The notes under the pieces are model-generated. The model was given only the letters and a program-made list of their open reading frames with translations, had not been told where the DNA came from and made no database searches. Positions 33,282-44,833 of a stretch of 64,000 nucleotides of DNA are shown piece after piece (the first letter of the stretch is position 1; every line of letters starts with the position of its first letter). The DNA comes from Silene conica (taxonomy: Eukaryota; Streptophyta; Magnoliopsida; Caryophyllales; Caryophyllaceae): assembly GCA_029255685.2 (NCBI GenBank), contig CM055313.2:50810579-50874578 (forward strand). Reading direction: 5' to 3'. Both the position numbers and the translations under genes were made by a program.

Positions 33282-34062
33282 TCCTCACAAGTGTGGATCA
33301 CCGATTCTCTTGTTCTATTACATCATCTCCCACTCAATGCAAGGTGTCTTTCAGGTCGTACTTGCACGTGATCAAATCAATAGTGGTTTTTCTCGACATG
33401 GAGTGTAACTGTTTGACCGGAATTATCTACCATAGACAGTCTCCGAGCGTGGCCACGCATTTTCAGTTCACTACTCCTCGAGTGGCCTTGAGATTTAAGA
33501 TAACCCTGACAAGGGGCAGAACAATTTCTTTCCAACTGTTCTCCTTGGTCAACATCATCCATTGTGACCCAAAATATATCCATTTGACCCCTTTTACGGA
33601 AGATCGTAGAATATAAATCAAAGTCATTCTGAATAATGTTACCTCTAGAGCAACCAGTCTCCAGTCTAAGAATCGACTCATAAGAATATATATAGCAGCT
33701 CTTGCCACGACCAGGCTCCATTGAATTCTAAAGAACTCTATAAGCGGTCACTGCCCGACACAAGTGTACTTTACAGTTGTCTATATGATCGACTAGTCAT
33801 CCCTTATGACTCTATGGTGTAAGAACTCACCATCAATCGCATCATAATCTAGTCACTTTCGAGACGTCACCTCATATAAGTGACTAGGGGCAATACTAAG
33901 TTAATCCAGTTCACTTGAACAGGGTTCAACAATTGTCCTACAATCCTGTTGGATTTAACAAAGTATATAAAATAAACAAGTTGTATAAAACTTTAAATGA
34001 TGAACGAGATTATCTTATATGAACGTAAAAACAACATTTTTCATTTCATATCGCATAATCGG
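33282..34062 (-). other. 3' untranslated region of element B
   Basis: About 780 bp between the pol stop and the polypurine tract. A 114-codon minus frame (33377-33721) lies here but is not conserved in element C, where a stop interrupts it and most differences change the protein. I see no further gene. Confidence 0.7.
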
Positions 34063-37000
34063 TTACACATTGGGTAAACTCTTAAGACCCATAGAACGAG
34101 CATGAGAATCATGCTTAGTCTGCGACAAGGGTTTGGTTAAAGGATCAGCCACATTATCGTCTGTCCCAACCTTACATATCGCTATTTCCTTCCTATCAAT
34201 GAAATCCCGTATTACATGATATTTTCTTGGTACATGTCTAGACTTATTACTAGACTTCGGCTCCTTAGCCTGAAAGACAGCACCACTGTTATCACAGTAC
34301 AGGGTGATAGGATCTTCAGCACTTGGAACTACCCTTAGTCCCTCGATAAATTGCCTTATCCATACTGCCTCTTTAGCAGCTTCTGATGCTGCGATGTACT
34401 CTGCTTCCGTTGTAGAATCCGCAACGACTGGTTCTTTGAAGCTCTTCCAACTAATGGCACCACCATTCAAGATAAAGACAAATCCAGCCTGGGATTTAAA
34501 ATCGTCTTTATCTGTTTGGAAGCTTGCATCTGTGTAACCCTTTACACATAAATCTTCTTCCCCTCCAAACACTAAGTATGAATCCTTAGTTCTTCTTAAG
34601 TACTTAAGGATGTTCTTGACAGCAATCCAGTGACTTTCACCTGGATTTGCTTGATATCTACTAGTCATGCTCAAAGCATACGAGACATCAGGACGAGTGC
34701 ATATCATGGCGTACATGATAGATCCCACGGCGGAAGCATAAGGGATCGTTTTCATGCGTTCAACATCCTTGGGCTCTGTGGGTGATTGAGACTTTCTCAA
34801 TACAATGCCACTTCCCATGGGGATAAACCCTCTCTTGGAATTTCCCATGCTGAATCGTCGAAGAATCTTATCGATGTAAGGTTCTTGATTTAGTGCCAAT
34901 ATCCTCTTGGATCTATCTCTATAGATCCGGATACCTAATATGCATTGTGCATTTCCTAGATCTTTCATCTGAAAATGGTTACCTAACCATCCTTTCACTG
35001 ATGAAAGCATTGGAACATCATTTCCAATGAGCAGTATGTCATCCACATACAAGATCAGGAATACAACATTGCTCCCACTGAACTTCATATATAGACAAGG
35101 TTCCTCGACATTTCGAGTGAAACCATTTTCTTTTATGACTTCATTGAAGCGATGATTCCAACTCCTTGATGCTTGCTTAAGACCATAGATGGACTTCTTA
35201 AGCCTGCATACCTTGTTAGGATTTTTAGGATCTTCAAAACCTTCGGGTTGTATCATATACACATCCTCCTTTAAATGCCCATTTAAGAAGGCGGTTTTGA
35301 CATCCATTTGCCACACTTCATAGTCATGAAATGCGGCAATCGCTAACATTATCCTAATGGATCTTAGCATGGCTACGGGAGCAAAGGTTTCATCATAATG
35401 AAGACCTTGGACTTGGGAGAAACCCTTAGCTACTAGCCTAGCTTTATAGACATCATCATGTCCTTCTATGCCATTCTTCACCTTGAAGATCCACTTGCAT
35501 TGGAGAGGTCTCATCTCCTTAGTCAAGTCTACCAAGTCCCATACTTGGTTTTGATGCATAGAATCCATTTCAGATACCATGGCCTCATGCCATTTTATGG
35601 AGTCGGGACTAGAGATTGCAGCTTTGTAAGTGGTAGGCTCGTCACTTTCCAAAAGTAAAACGTCCAGGCTACCATCTTCCTCAATAAGTCCAACATACCT
35701 ATCAGGTTGATGTGGGACCCTACTCGACCTCCTAGGTGGAATAGGTACCATAGTGGATGAAGAAGGAACATCTTCTTCAGTCTCAGCTTCAGTTTGTGGC
35801 TCTTGAACTTCTCGAACTTCATTAAGTTCAAAATTTCTCCCACTCTGTCTCTTAGAAATAAACTCCTTTTCTAAGAAGACAGCCTCAGAAGACACAAACA
35901 CTTTGTTTTCTTGAGGTTTGTAAAAGTGGTAGCCACGAGAGGTGGTTGGATAACCAACAAATATGCATTTTTCGGATCTTGGTGCGAGTTTGTCATCATT
36001 TTTCGACTTGACATAAGCATCGCACCCCCATATCTTCATATAGGATAAGTTGGGAACCTTTCCTTTCCACATCTCATATGGAGTCTTATCGGTCGCTTTC
36101 GTTGGACTATTGTTCAACGATTTGATGGCGGTGAGGATCGCAAATCCCCAAAATGAATTGGGTAAATTAGTTTGGCTCATCATTGATCGGACCATATCCA
36201 ATAAGGTTCGATTCCTCCTTTCAGCCACACCATTAAGTTGTGGTGTTCCTGGAGGTGAAAGCTGTGACACAATGCCACATTCCTTGAGATGTGAATCAAA
36301 TTCATTACTAAGATATTCTCCACCACGATCGGATCGTAATGTTTTAATCTTCTTATCGAGTTGGTTCTCTACTTCATTCTGAAATTCTTTGAATTTCGTA
36401 AAAGCTTCACTCTTATGCTTCATTAAGTAGATATACCCATACCTACTTAAATCATCGGTGAAGGTGATGAAATAGTCATAGTTGCCTCTAGCGGTGATAG
36501 ATAATGGTCCGCACACATCCGTATGTATAAGTCCCAATAACTCACTTGCTCGTGTCCCTTTACCACTAAAGGGGTTACGAGTCATCTTCCCTAGAAGGCA
36601 AGCCTCGCATGTTCCATAAGATTCATATTCGAATGGTTTGATTATGTTGGTCTTTACCAATCTTTTAATGCGATTTTCATTTATGTGACCAAGTCGACAA
36701 TGCCAAACATATGATTCATTTGGATCATTTGTTTTGATTCTTTTGTTATTGACGTTGTAGACATTATTAGACGAGTCGGAAGTTTCCAAAACATAGATTC
36801 CATTAATAGAATTGGCACGGCCAACTACCATGTCATTCTTTGAAATTAAACAACAATTGTTTTTAATGGAAAAATCATATCCTTCAATGTCTAACATTGC
36901 GACAGAAATAATGTTTTTGGAAAGAGACGGTACAAAATAACAATTATTGAGTTTGAGCTCATATCCACTCGTCAAGGCAAGAGTGCAAGTTCCTTTTGAA

Positions 37001-37119
37001 GTGGCCGCTACCCGAGCTCCATTTCCAAGTCGGAGATCCATATCACCCTTGTCTACCTTCTCCACTTCTCTTAAACCCTGCAAATGATTACAAAGGTGAG
37101 AACCACATCCGGTATCCAA
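34063..37119 (-). CDS. pol of element B: protease, integrase, reverse transcriptase, RNase H
   Basis: Residues here are numbered from the TTG codon at 37119. Protease DTG is at 2-4. The integrase zinc site is H140, H145, C171, C174, and the catalytic triad D201, D264, E300 has the D(35)E spacing. Reverse transcriptase has D606 (WQMDVKTAF) and the YVDD box at 691-694. RNase H has D864, E905 or E907, and D943. All key residues are present. There is no real start codon: the frame continues upstream to about 37160 and should be read in phase with gag, but a lost A has put gag in another frame. Without a ribosomal frameshift the element cannot make a Gag-Pol fusion, although the enzymes look intact. 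The products would copy the RNA and insert the cDNA. Confidence 0.93.
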   Translation of the reverse strand: MDTGCGSHLCNHLQGLREVEKVDKGDMDLRLGNGARVAATSKGTCTLALTSGYELKLNNCYFVPSLSKNIISVAMLDIEGYDFSIKNNCCLISKNDMVVGRANSINGIYVLETSDSSNNVYNVNNKRIKTNDPNESYVWHCRLGHINENRIKRLVKTNIIKPFEYESYGTCEACLLGKMTRNPFSGKGTRASELLGLIHTDVCGPLSITARGNYDYFITFTDDLSRYGYIYLMKHKSEAFTKFKEFQNEVENQLDKKIKTLRSDRGGEYLSNEFDSHLKECGIVSQLSPPGTPQLNGVAERRNRTLLDMVRSMMSQTNLPNSFWGFAILTAIKSLNNSPTKATDKTPYEMWKGKVPNLSYMKIWGCDAYVKSKNDDKLAPRSEKCIFVGYPTTSRGYHFYKPQENKVFVSSEAVFLEKEFISKRQSGRNFELNEVREVQEPQTEAETEEDVPSSSTMVPIPPRRSSRVPHQPDRYVGLIEEDGSLDVLLLESDEPTTYKAAISSPDSIKWHEAMVSEMDSMHQNQVWDLVDLTKEMRPLQCKWIFKVKNGIEGHDDVYKARLVAKGFSQVQGLHYDETFAPVAMLRSIRIMLAIAAFHDYEVWQMDVKTAFLNGHLKEDVYMIQPEGFEDPKNPNKVCRLKKSIYGLKQASRSWNHRFNEVIKENGFTRNVEEPCLYMKFSGSNVVFLILYVDDILLIGNDVPMLSSVKGWLGNHFQMKDLGNAQCILGIRIYRDRSKRILALNQEPYIDKILRRFSMGNSKRGFIPMGSGIVLRKSQSPTEPKDVERMKTIPYASAVGSIMYAMICTRPDVSYALSMTSRYQANPGESHWIAVKNILKYLRRTKDSYLVFGGEEDLCVKGYTDASFQTDKDDFKSQAGFVFILNGGAISWKSFKEPVVADSTTEAEYIAASEAAKEAVWIRQFIEGLRVVPSAEDPITLYCDNSGAVFQAKEPKSSNKSRHVPRKYHVIRDFIDRKEIAICKVGTDDNVADPLTKPLSQTKHDSHARSMGLKSLPNV

Positions 37120-37145
37120 TACCCATGATGTGTTGGATGTAAAAT

Positions 37146-37577
37146 TTATGTCAATAACAAAATTTCAGATTTGGAATTACCTAACGGGATCACAAGACCT
37201 TCTTGGATATGACGTAAGTACTTGGGGCAATTCCTCCTCCAATGGCCCATGACACTACAATAGTGGCATCGCCCTTTCTCTAACTTTCTCTTCTTCCTTT
37301 TATTCTTTGCAAGACCTTTCTTGCTAGAACTCCCACTAGCTTCATCATAAGCTCTTTCCTTCAAGTATAAGGCGTCCATTTCTTCATTTAGCTCATCTAT
37401 ATAAGCTGTGTCAAGAAATGAACCTTTGGGAGGTGGGAGAGAAGAAATGAAGTTAATACTGCCATCCGGACCCGTTCCGAAATGAACTTCTCTAGTAGTA
37501 TCAATGTTGTTTTGGTTGCAAATATCGTCGAAAACATTATGACAAGAATCAATAGTGATAGGGTTGAATGAATCCAT
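37146..37577 (-). CDS. Short gag of element B, frameshifted before protease
   Basis: 143 codons from the ATG at 37577. The N-terminal 100 residues are acidic then lysine-rich (KNKRKKRKLEKG) and show no copia capsid domain. A CCHC knuckle (C104, C107, H112, C117) follows. The frame ends at a TAA soon after the SKSEI segment. Element C reads through the same point into protease because it has one more A in the run (CAAAAATTTC versus CAAAATTTC). A normal copia Gag, as in element A, has about 220 residues before the knuckle, so this Gag is reduced as well as cut off from pol. Confidence 0.88.
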   Translation of the reverse strand: MDSFNPITIDSCHNVFDDICNQNNIDTTREVHFGTGPDGSINFISSLPPPKGSFLDTAYIDELNEEMDALYLKERAYDEASGSSSKKGLAKNKRKKRKLEKGRCHYCSVMGHWRRNCPKYLRHIQEGLVIPLGNSKSEILLLT

Positions 37578-39354
37578 TGCGATAAAATAACTACAAAAAC
37601 GGAAATGAAGGAAAATTAACGTTCATCATTAAAAACTTGTTAAACGTTTTAAACAAGTTAAGTATTTACTTAACGATCTCTTACACAATTAAGTAAATAA
37701 ACCCGAGACCCAAACCCATACTAATCCGGGCACGGTGTAGCCGATTCAACCCGTATTGGTATAATTTGGTGGATTAACCCTTTAATCGGTTCTACTCTTA
37801 GAACTCTCGGTCGACAATTTTCTCAAAATTATCTATAGCCCGAACTTATTGCAACTACGGTTACGAATACCTTCGTTGAGATCGACCAAATTTCAAGGTG
37901 TAATCGTCATTACCCCACTTACCCAACGTGACAATTTTAGTACCCCGGTTTAGCCGAGCCTACATATTTGTGAAGAAGGGATTCAAGGGTCCATACTCTT
38001 TGGTAAGGCTAAGTCTCAATATTTTAAACGTAAGAGATCTTATCAATTATTATCTATCTCCTTTTAAGTGAACTAATTTAGGTGAATTATCGATAATAAA
38101 ATTGATACGTTGAAGACCCGATACTCGATATGCATGATATGATAATGGCGATTTGGCTATGCATGCAACATATTAAAACAAAATAAAGCAAGCGATAAAT
38201 TCCTAGTATGGCCTTATCCTAGAAAAGAAATAACAAGAGTACAAATTCGGAAACCAACTCCTTTGGTCCCTTGATCTTGACGAGGCACGCAAATTGAGGC
38301 AAACACCGTCTTGATCGGAACTCCTTTCCGAATGGCACCGTCTTCAAGGAACTCCGGATTTTACAAATATTACAACTTTTCTAGTCTACTTTATACATTA
38401 TAAAATAGAAATAAATTACAATTGGGTGATACGAGATCACAAAATTACAACCGAATTGGTAACCCCTTACATTACGGGAAATACCAATTTAAAACTAAGG
38501 CCATACTAGAATAATTACATGATTCAAAATTATGCAATATAAAATGACATTCATAAGGAAAACGCAGCAATATAACATGTTATAAATATGTTCATTTTAA
38601 TGCCAAATCGCCCTAATAACTCTTTATGTCGAAATTAACCCGGTTTTATGAGATTTTAGCATTTTTAACTCTTTTAAAAATGCATAAATTGAAACATACA
38701 CAACTTATGTTCTAAATAATATCCTAACACATTTTAGGATTCAAAATTAGTCATAAATAATTTTGATAATAATTAACATTTTAATTATTTTAACATCGTT
38801 CATAATGCCTTTAAAATGTATAACATTTACGAATTAAATCCAAACAATTATAAAATTCGAAATTTTGGATTTTCATTTTCACTAACATTCTGAAAATATT
38901 ACTTGAATATTTATAATGTAAAAATTTGGTCATTTTAACCGAAATAAATTTCGAAATATCGTATATAAATGGCCAAATTACCTCCTTTTACGGTTTTAAC
39001 AATTAAATCGTAAAACATGCTATACAAAGTCTTATTGTACCAAAATTTTACATACATTAAGTAAAATTAGCATGTGAGGTCGTGTGAAAATTACAAGGCT
39101 AGAAACATTTTCTTTCTATTTTAATCATTTAACTCGATTTTGTCATAAAATGCATTTAAACGATTAAAATCTTAATTATGAACAATATATTAAATCTCAT
39201 AAATTATCATATAACCTAAAAACATTTTAGGACCAGATTTAATTTACATGCCAAAAATTCGAGTGATATATATAAGGGTCTTTAAATATAAGTTTTGTTT
39301 TAAGTCTCAAAAACTCGGAAAAACTATAAACCGATTAAGCATGCAACAACAAGT
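37578..39354 (-). other. Untranslated leader of element B
   Basis: About 1.78 kb of AT-rich DNA with no supported gene. It aligns along its length with the leader of element C and in patches with that of A. It may hold a decayed capsid-coding region, but I saw no capsid-like frame in it. Confidence 0.65.
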
Positions 39355-39366
39355 GCTCTGATACCA
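39355..39366 (-). other. Primer binding site of element B
   Basis: Minus strand TGGTATCAGAGC, matching initiator Met-tRNA, 2 bp from the 5' LTR. Confidence 0.92.
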
Positions 39367-39368
39367 AT

Positions 39369-40526
39369 TGTTAGGTTCATATACCTATATAGTCATACTA
39401 GTTTTTATTTATCATATAAATTATAGATCTTTAGCATGCTTAACAATTGATTATGACGAGATTAAGGAGTAAGAATAAGCTCCCTTACATTGGATATCTC
39501 GGCAAAATAAGGGCACAAGTGAAGTCACCTTCTTCACTTGTTCTTGAGCTTAATGTGTGGATGATCCTCCTTGAACCTTCAAAGAGATGATGGCCTCCAA
39601 AAGATGAACACCAAGACACACTAACTCTCAATGTTTGTATATTGTTTTGCTAGAACCAACACACAAGCTTACTAGATTGAATGAGGCACACGGCTAGGGT
39701 TATACAAGAAGGAATTATTTTTCTTTCTTTTCTTATGTTTTTCTCTCACAAAAACAAAACCCTAGTTGTCAATAGAATGAATGTATGAACTTGAGAAGAG
39801 GGAACAAAAACTCTCTTTTGTTCTCTTTTTGGGACGGCCGAGACCAAGGGTAGAGTGCCCAATCACTTGGCTCTCTATTCTCTCAAATGTCCCAAGCATG
39901 CCTTATCATATTAATTGCATGTTTCCCTTATGTTCCTAATACATAATGTATTATGTAAAATGTATAGGTCTAAGTGTGACATATCACACGGTCACCATGA
40001 CCAAAACGGATCCCATCCGTGACTTAACATTACGATTATATTATTTACGTAGTTTAACATTTTAAACCTTTTATCGTAAATTAGTAATTAAATAATTTCA
40101 TATAATTATTTAATCGTATTCTACAACAATTGTAGTTAATTCAATTCATTCATTTTATTATCATGTTTCATAAAACAGATAATTAATAGTGATGATATTT
40201 CGATCACTAAGATAATTTATAATCTTATTATAAATTATTTCCTCCTTTTATTTATAATCTAGAAATGTATTAACTCGTATCATTATACAGTTGTTACATT
40301 TAATATTGAGATAGCTGTCCTAAAGGTGTGACCTAAAGGGATCAACTGGTCACCACCGTCATTACGACAGTAATGTCAAACTCTGGCAAGCCAATCATTA
40401 CCGATTAATGTTGACCAGTTGACTTATGATAAGAATCATCCCATGAATATTCTTTTATAGAGTTTTGTCAATATAATTAATATAATTGACGTGATCACAC
40501 TATTGTCGAGGACACTCACTCCAACA
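39369..40526 (-). repeat. 5' LTR of element B
   Basis: 1158 bp, TG...CA ends, near-identical to the 3' LTR. Its outer end joins ACCTCCTGGG of a 5S gene directly. Confidence 0.95.
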
Positions 40527-40557
40527 ACCTCCTGGGAAGGCCTCGAGTTGCACCGCT
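40527..40557 (+). pseudogene. 5S rRNA gene fragment 75, class G, 3' end only
   Basis: Last 31 bases of a class G gene (CTCGAGTTGCACCGCT). The first 88 or so bases are missing at the element B junction. Confidence 0.92.
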
Positions 40558-40815
40558 TTTTTTTTTTTTCTAAATTTCGTTTTTCCTTTGGTTTTTTTTC
40601 TTATTATTGTGTTATTAACGAATAAAATGCGTATATCACGTCGAAATAATAAATTGGAAAAAAAAAATCGTCCCAATAGAGCACTCCGGGAGCAACTTAC
40701 AACCTGTCGGAGACACGGAGGCGTGACGTGATAATGAGAGGACTACCGAAAGTCAGTTTATGTTGAACAGAGACAAAAATGGGGTAATATAAGCAAATTT
40801 GTGATGAAAGTGTAT

Positions 40816-40929
40816 GGGTGCGATCATACCAGCACTAATGCACCGGATCCCACTCCGCTGTTAAGCGTGCTTGGGCGAGTGTAGTACAAGGATGGGTGAC
40901 CTCATGGGAAGGCCTCGTGTTGCACCCCT
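40816..40929 (+). rRNA. 5S rRNA gene 76, class H (6-base loss)
   Basis: GTAGTACAAGG; CCTCATGGG. Confidence 0.92.
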
Positions 40930-41182
40930 TTTTTTCTAAATTTCGTTTTTCCTTTGTTTTTTTTTGTTTATTTTCGTGTTATTAACGTATAAAATTCGTA
41001 TATCACGTCGAAATAATAAATTTGAAAAAAAAAATCGTCCCAATCGGAAACTCCGGGAGCAAGTTACGGCCTAACGAAGACACGGAGGCGTGACGGGATA
41101 ATGAGAGGACTACCGGAACTCAGTTTATGTTGAACAGAGACGAAAATGGGGTAATATAAGCAAATTTGTGATGAAAGTGTAT

Positions 41183-41296
41183 GGGTGCGATCATACCAGC
41201 ACTAATGCACCGGATCCCACTCCGCTGTTAAGCGTGCTTGGGCGAGAGTAGTACTAAAATGGGTGACCTCCTGGGAAGGCCTCGTGTTGCACCCCT
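41183..41296 (+). rRNA. 5S rRNA gene 77, class H-like (6-base loss)
   Basis: GAGAGTAG and CCTCCTGGG instead of the class H forms; GTACTAAAATGGG in box C. Confidence 0.92.
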
Positions 41297-41547
41297 TTTT
41301 TTCTAAATTTCGTTTTTCCTATGGTTTTTTTTCTTATTTTCGTGTTATTAACGAATAAAATGCGTATATTACGTCGAAATAATAAATTTGAAAAAAAAAT
41401 CGTCCCAATCGGACACTCCTGGAGCAAGTTCCGGCCTGTCGAAGACACGGAGGCGTGACGGGATAATGAGAGGACTATCGGAACTCAGTTTATGTTGAAC
41501 AGAGACAAAAATAAGGTAATATAAGCAAATTTGTGATGAAAGTGTAT

Positions 41548-41664
41548 TGGTGCGATCATGCCAGCACTAATGCACCGGATCCCATCAGAACTCCGCAGTA
41601 AAGCGTGCTTGGGCGAAAGTAGTACTAGGATGGGTTTCCTGGGAAGGCCTCTTGTTGCACCCTT
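41548..41664 (+). rRNA. 5S rRNA gene 78, unclassified
   Basis: First base T; ATCATGCC, CAGTAAAGCG; box C shortened by 3 bases (GGATGGGTTTCCTGGG); CTCTTGTTGC. Likely non-functional. Confidence 0.88.
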
Positions 41665-41916
41665 TTTTTTCTAAATTTCGTTTTTCCTTTGGTTTTTTTT
41701 CTTATTTTTGTGTTATTAACGAATAAAATGCGTATATCACGTCGAAATAATAAATTGGAAAAAAAAATTCGTCCCAATCGAGTACTCCGGGAGCAAGTTA
41801 CGGCCTGTAGGAGACACGGAGGCGTGACGTGATAATGAGAGGACTACCGGAAGTCAGTTTATGTTGAACAGAGACAAAAATGGGGTAATATAAGCAAATT
41901 TGTGATGAAAGTGTTT

Positions 41917-42030
41917 GGGTGCGATCATACCAGCACTAATGCACCGGATCCCACTCCGCTGTTAAGCGTGCTTGGGCGAGAGTAGTACTAGGATGGGTGA
42001 CCTCCTGGGAAGGCCTCGTGTTGCACGCCT
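41917..42030 (+). rRNA. 5S rRNA gene 79, class H-like (6-base loss)
   Basis: GTTTGGGTGC start region and GCACGCCT end; followed by the variant spacer TTAACTGGTAAAAC. Confidence 0.91.
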
Positions 42031-42285
42031 TTTTATTCTAAATTTCGTTTTTCCTTTGTTTTTTTTTGCTTATTTTCGTGTTATTAACTGGTAAAACTCG
42101 TATATCACGTCGAAGTAATAAAATTGAAAAAAAAAAATCTTCCAAATCGGACACTCCAGGAGCAAGTTACGGCCTGTCGAAGACGCGGAGGCGTGACGGG
42201 ATAATGATAGGACTACAGGAACTCAGTTTATGTTGAACAAAGACGAAAATGGGGTAATATAAGCAAATTTGTGATGAAAGTGTAT

Positions 42286-42405
42286 GGGTGCGATCATACC
42301 AGCACTAATGCACCGGATCCCATCAGAACTCCGCTGTCAAGCGTGCTTGGGCGAAAGTAGTAATAGGATGGGTGACCTCCTGGGAAGGCCTCGTGTTGCA
42401 CCCCT
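42286..42405 (+). rRNA. 5S rRNA gene 80, class I
   Basis: Standard length; near-duplicate of the next gene, 372 bp apart. Confidence 0.93.
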
Positions 42406-42657
42406 TTTTTTCTAAATTTCGTTTTTCCTTTGGTTTTTTTTTTCTTATTTTCGTGTTATTAACGAATAAAATGCGTATATCACGTCGAAATAATAAATTT
42501 GAAAAAAAATTGTCCCAATCGGACACTCCGGAAGCAAGTTACGGCCTGTCGAAGACACAGAGGCGTGACGGGATAATGAGAGGACTAACGGAACTCAGTT
42601 TATGTTGAACAGAGACGAAAATGAGGTAATATAAGCAAATTTGTGATGAAAGTGTAT

Positions 42658-42777
42658 GGGTGCGATCATACCAGCACTAATGCACCGGATCCCATCAGAA
42701 CTCCGCTGTCAAGCGTGCTTGGGCGAAAGTAGTAATAGGATGGGTGACCTCCTGGGAAGGCCTCGTGTTGCACCCCT
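42658..42777 (+). rRNA. 5S rRNA gene 81, class I
   Basis: Adjacent duplicate of gene 80, the clearest single-unit tandem duplicate in array 2. Confidence 0.93.
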
Positions 42778-43029
42778 TTTTTTCTAAATTTCGTTTTTCC
42801 TTTGGTCTTTTTTTTCTTATTTTCGTGTTATTAATGAATAAAATGCGTATATCACGTCGAAATAATAAATTTGAAAAAAAATTGTCCCAATCGGACACTC
42901 TGGGAGCAAGTTACGGCTTGTCGAAGACATAGAGGCGTGACGGGATAATGAGAGGACTAACGGAACTCAGTTTATGTTGAACAGAGACGAAAATGGGGTA
43001 ATATAAGCAAATTTGTGATGAAAGTCTAT

Positions 43030-43149
43030 GGGTGCGATCATACCAGCACTAATGCACCGGATCCCATCAGAACTCCGCTGTCAAGCGTGCTTGGGCGAGA
43101 GTAGTACTAGGATTGGTGACCTCTTGGGAAGGCCTCGTGTTGCAACCCT
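43030..43149 (+). rRNA. 5S rRNA gene 82, class A
   Basis: AGGATTGGTGACC in box C and TTGCAACCCT end. Confidence 0.93.
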
Positions 43150-43401
43150 CTTTTTCTAAATTTCGTTTTTCCTTTGGTTTTTTTTCTTATTTTCGTGTTA
43201 TTAACGAATAAAATGCGTAAATCACGTCGAAATAATAAATTTGAAAAAAAAAATCGTCCCAATCGGACACTCCGGGAGCAAGTTACGGCATGTCGAAGAC
43301 ACAAAGGCGTGACGGGATAATGAGTGGACTACCGAAACTCAGTTTATGTTGAACAGAGACGAAAATGACTTAATATAAGCAAATTTGTGATGAAAGTGTA
43401 T

Positions 43402-43521
43402 GGGTGCGATCATACCAGCACTAATGCACCGGATCCCATCAGATCTCCGTAGTTAAGCGCGCTTGTGCGAGAGTAGTACTAGGATGGGTGACCTCCTGGC
43501 AAGGCCACGTGTTGCACCCCT
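43402..43521 (+). rRNA. 5S rRNA gene 83, class F-like
   Basis: CATCAGATCTCCG and GGCCACGTG. Confidence 0.92.
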
Positions 43522-43783
43522 GTTTTTTTTTTTTTTTCTAAATTTCGTTTTTCCTTTGGTTTTTTTTCTTATTTTCGTGTTATTAACGAATAAAATGCGT
43601 ATATCACGTCGAAATAATAAATTTGAAACACAAAATCGTCCAAATCGGACACTCCGGGAGCAAGTTACGGCCTGTCGAAGACACGGAGCCGTGACGGGAT
43701 AATGAGAGGACTACCGGAACTCAGTTTATGTTGAACAGAGACGAAAATGGGGTAATATAAGCAAATTTGTGATGAAAGTCTAT

Positions 43784-43903
43784 GGGTGCGATCATACCAT
43801 CACTAATGCACCGGATCCCATCAGAACTCCGCTGTCAAGCGTGCATGGGGGAGATTAGTACTAGGATGGGTGACCTCCTGGGAAGGCCTCGAGTTGCACC
43901 GCT
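43784..43903 (+). rRNA. 5S rRNA gene 84, class G
   Basis: GCGTGCATGGGGGAGATTAG. Confidence 0.92.
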
Positions 43904-44156
43904 TTTTTTTTTTCTAAATTTCGTTTTTCCTTTGGTTTTTTTCTTATTATTGTGTTATTAACGAATAAAATGCGTATATCACGTCGAAATAATAAATTGG
44001 AAAAAAAATCGTCCCAATCGAGCACTCCGGGAGCAACTTACGGCCTGTCGGAGACACGGAGGCGTGACGTGATAATGAGAGGACTACCGAAAGTCAGTTT
44101 ATGTTGAACAGAGACAAAAATGGGGTAATATAAGCAAATTTGTGATGAAAGTGTAT

Positions 44157-44270
44157 GGGTGCGATCATACCAGCACTAATGCACCGGATCCCACTCCGCT
44201 GTTAAGCGTGCTTGGGCGAGAGTAGTACTAGGATGGGTGACCTCCTGGGAAGGCCTCGTGTTGCAGCCCT
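44157..44270 (+). rRNA. 5S rRNA gene 85, class H (6-base loss)
   Basis: GAGAGTAG, CCTCCTGGG and GCAGCCCT end. Confidence 0.92.
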
Positions 44271-44522
44271 TTTTTTCTAAATTTCGTTTTTCCTTTGGTT
44301 TTTTTTGTTTATTTTCGTGTTACTAACGTATAAAATTCGTATCACGTCGAAATAATAAATTTGAAAAATAAAAATCGTCCAAATCGGAAACTCCGGGAGC
44401 AAGTTACGGCCTGTCGAAGACATAGAGGCGTGACGGGATAATGAGAGGACTAACGGAACTCAGTTTATGTTGAACAGAGACGAAAATGGGGTAATATAAG
44501 CAAATTTGTGATGAAAGCTTAT

Positions 44523-44642
44523 GGGTGCGATCATACCAGCACTAATGCACCGGATCCCATCAGAACTCCGCTGTCAAGCGTGCTTGAGCGAGAGTAGTAC
44601 TAGGATGGGTGACCTCTTGGGAAGGCCTCGTGTTGCACCTCT
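44523..44642 (+). rRNA. 5S rRNA gene 86, class A
   Basis: TGCTTGAGCG; CCTCTTGGG; the last gene before element C. Confidence 0.93.
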
Positions 44643-44833
44643 CTTTTTCTAAATTTCGTTTTTTCCTTTGGTTTTTTTTCTTATTTTCGTGTAATTAACA
44701 AATAAAATGCGTATATCACGTCGAAATAATAAATTTGAAAAAAAAATCGTCCCAATCGGACACTCCGGGAGCAAGTTACGGCCTGTCGAAGACACAAAGG
44801 CGTGACGGGATAATGAGTGGACTACCGAAACTC

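Larger units (their letters stand above)
32112..40526 (-). mobile_element. Ty1/copia LTR retrotransposon B (8415 bp)
   Basis: Two 1158-bp LTRs that differ at only two positions by eye flank polypurine tract, gag-pol and primer binding site in minus-strand order. The flanks are TAAAT on the left and ACCTC on the right, so there is no target-site duplication. The left flank is 5S spacer, but the right flank begins inside a 5S gene, with about 110 bp or more of 5S unit missing. A single-base frameshift lies at the gag/protease join. Closely related to element C. Confidence 0.96.

Noticed and set aside
33377-33721. 114-codon minus frame downstream of element B pol
   Set aside because: The same region of element C has a stop and mostly protein-changing differences, so it looks like untranslated sequence.
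34304-36382. Plus-strand open frames opposite pol of element B (also in element C)
   Set aside because: They are antisense shadows of a well-conserved polyprotein with intact catalytic motifs.
39355-39366. Possible tRNA gene fragment
   Set aside because: Only the 12-base tRNA-complementary primer site is present, in its expected place beside the LTR.
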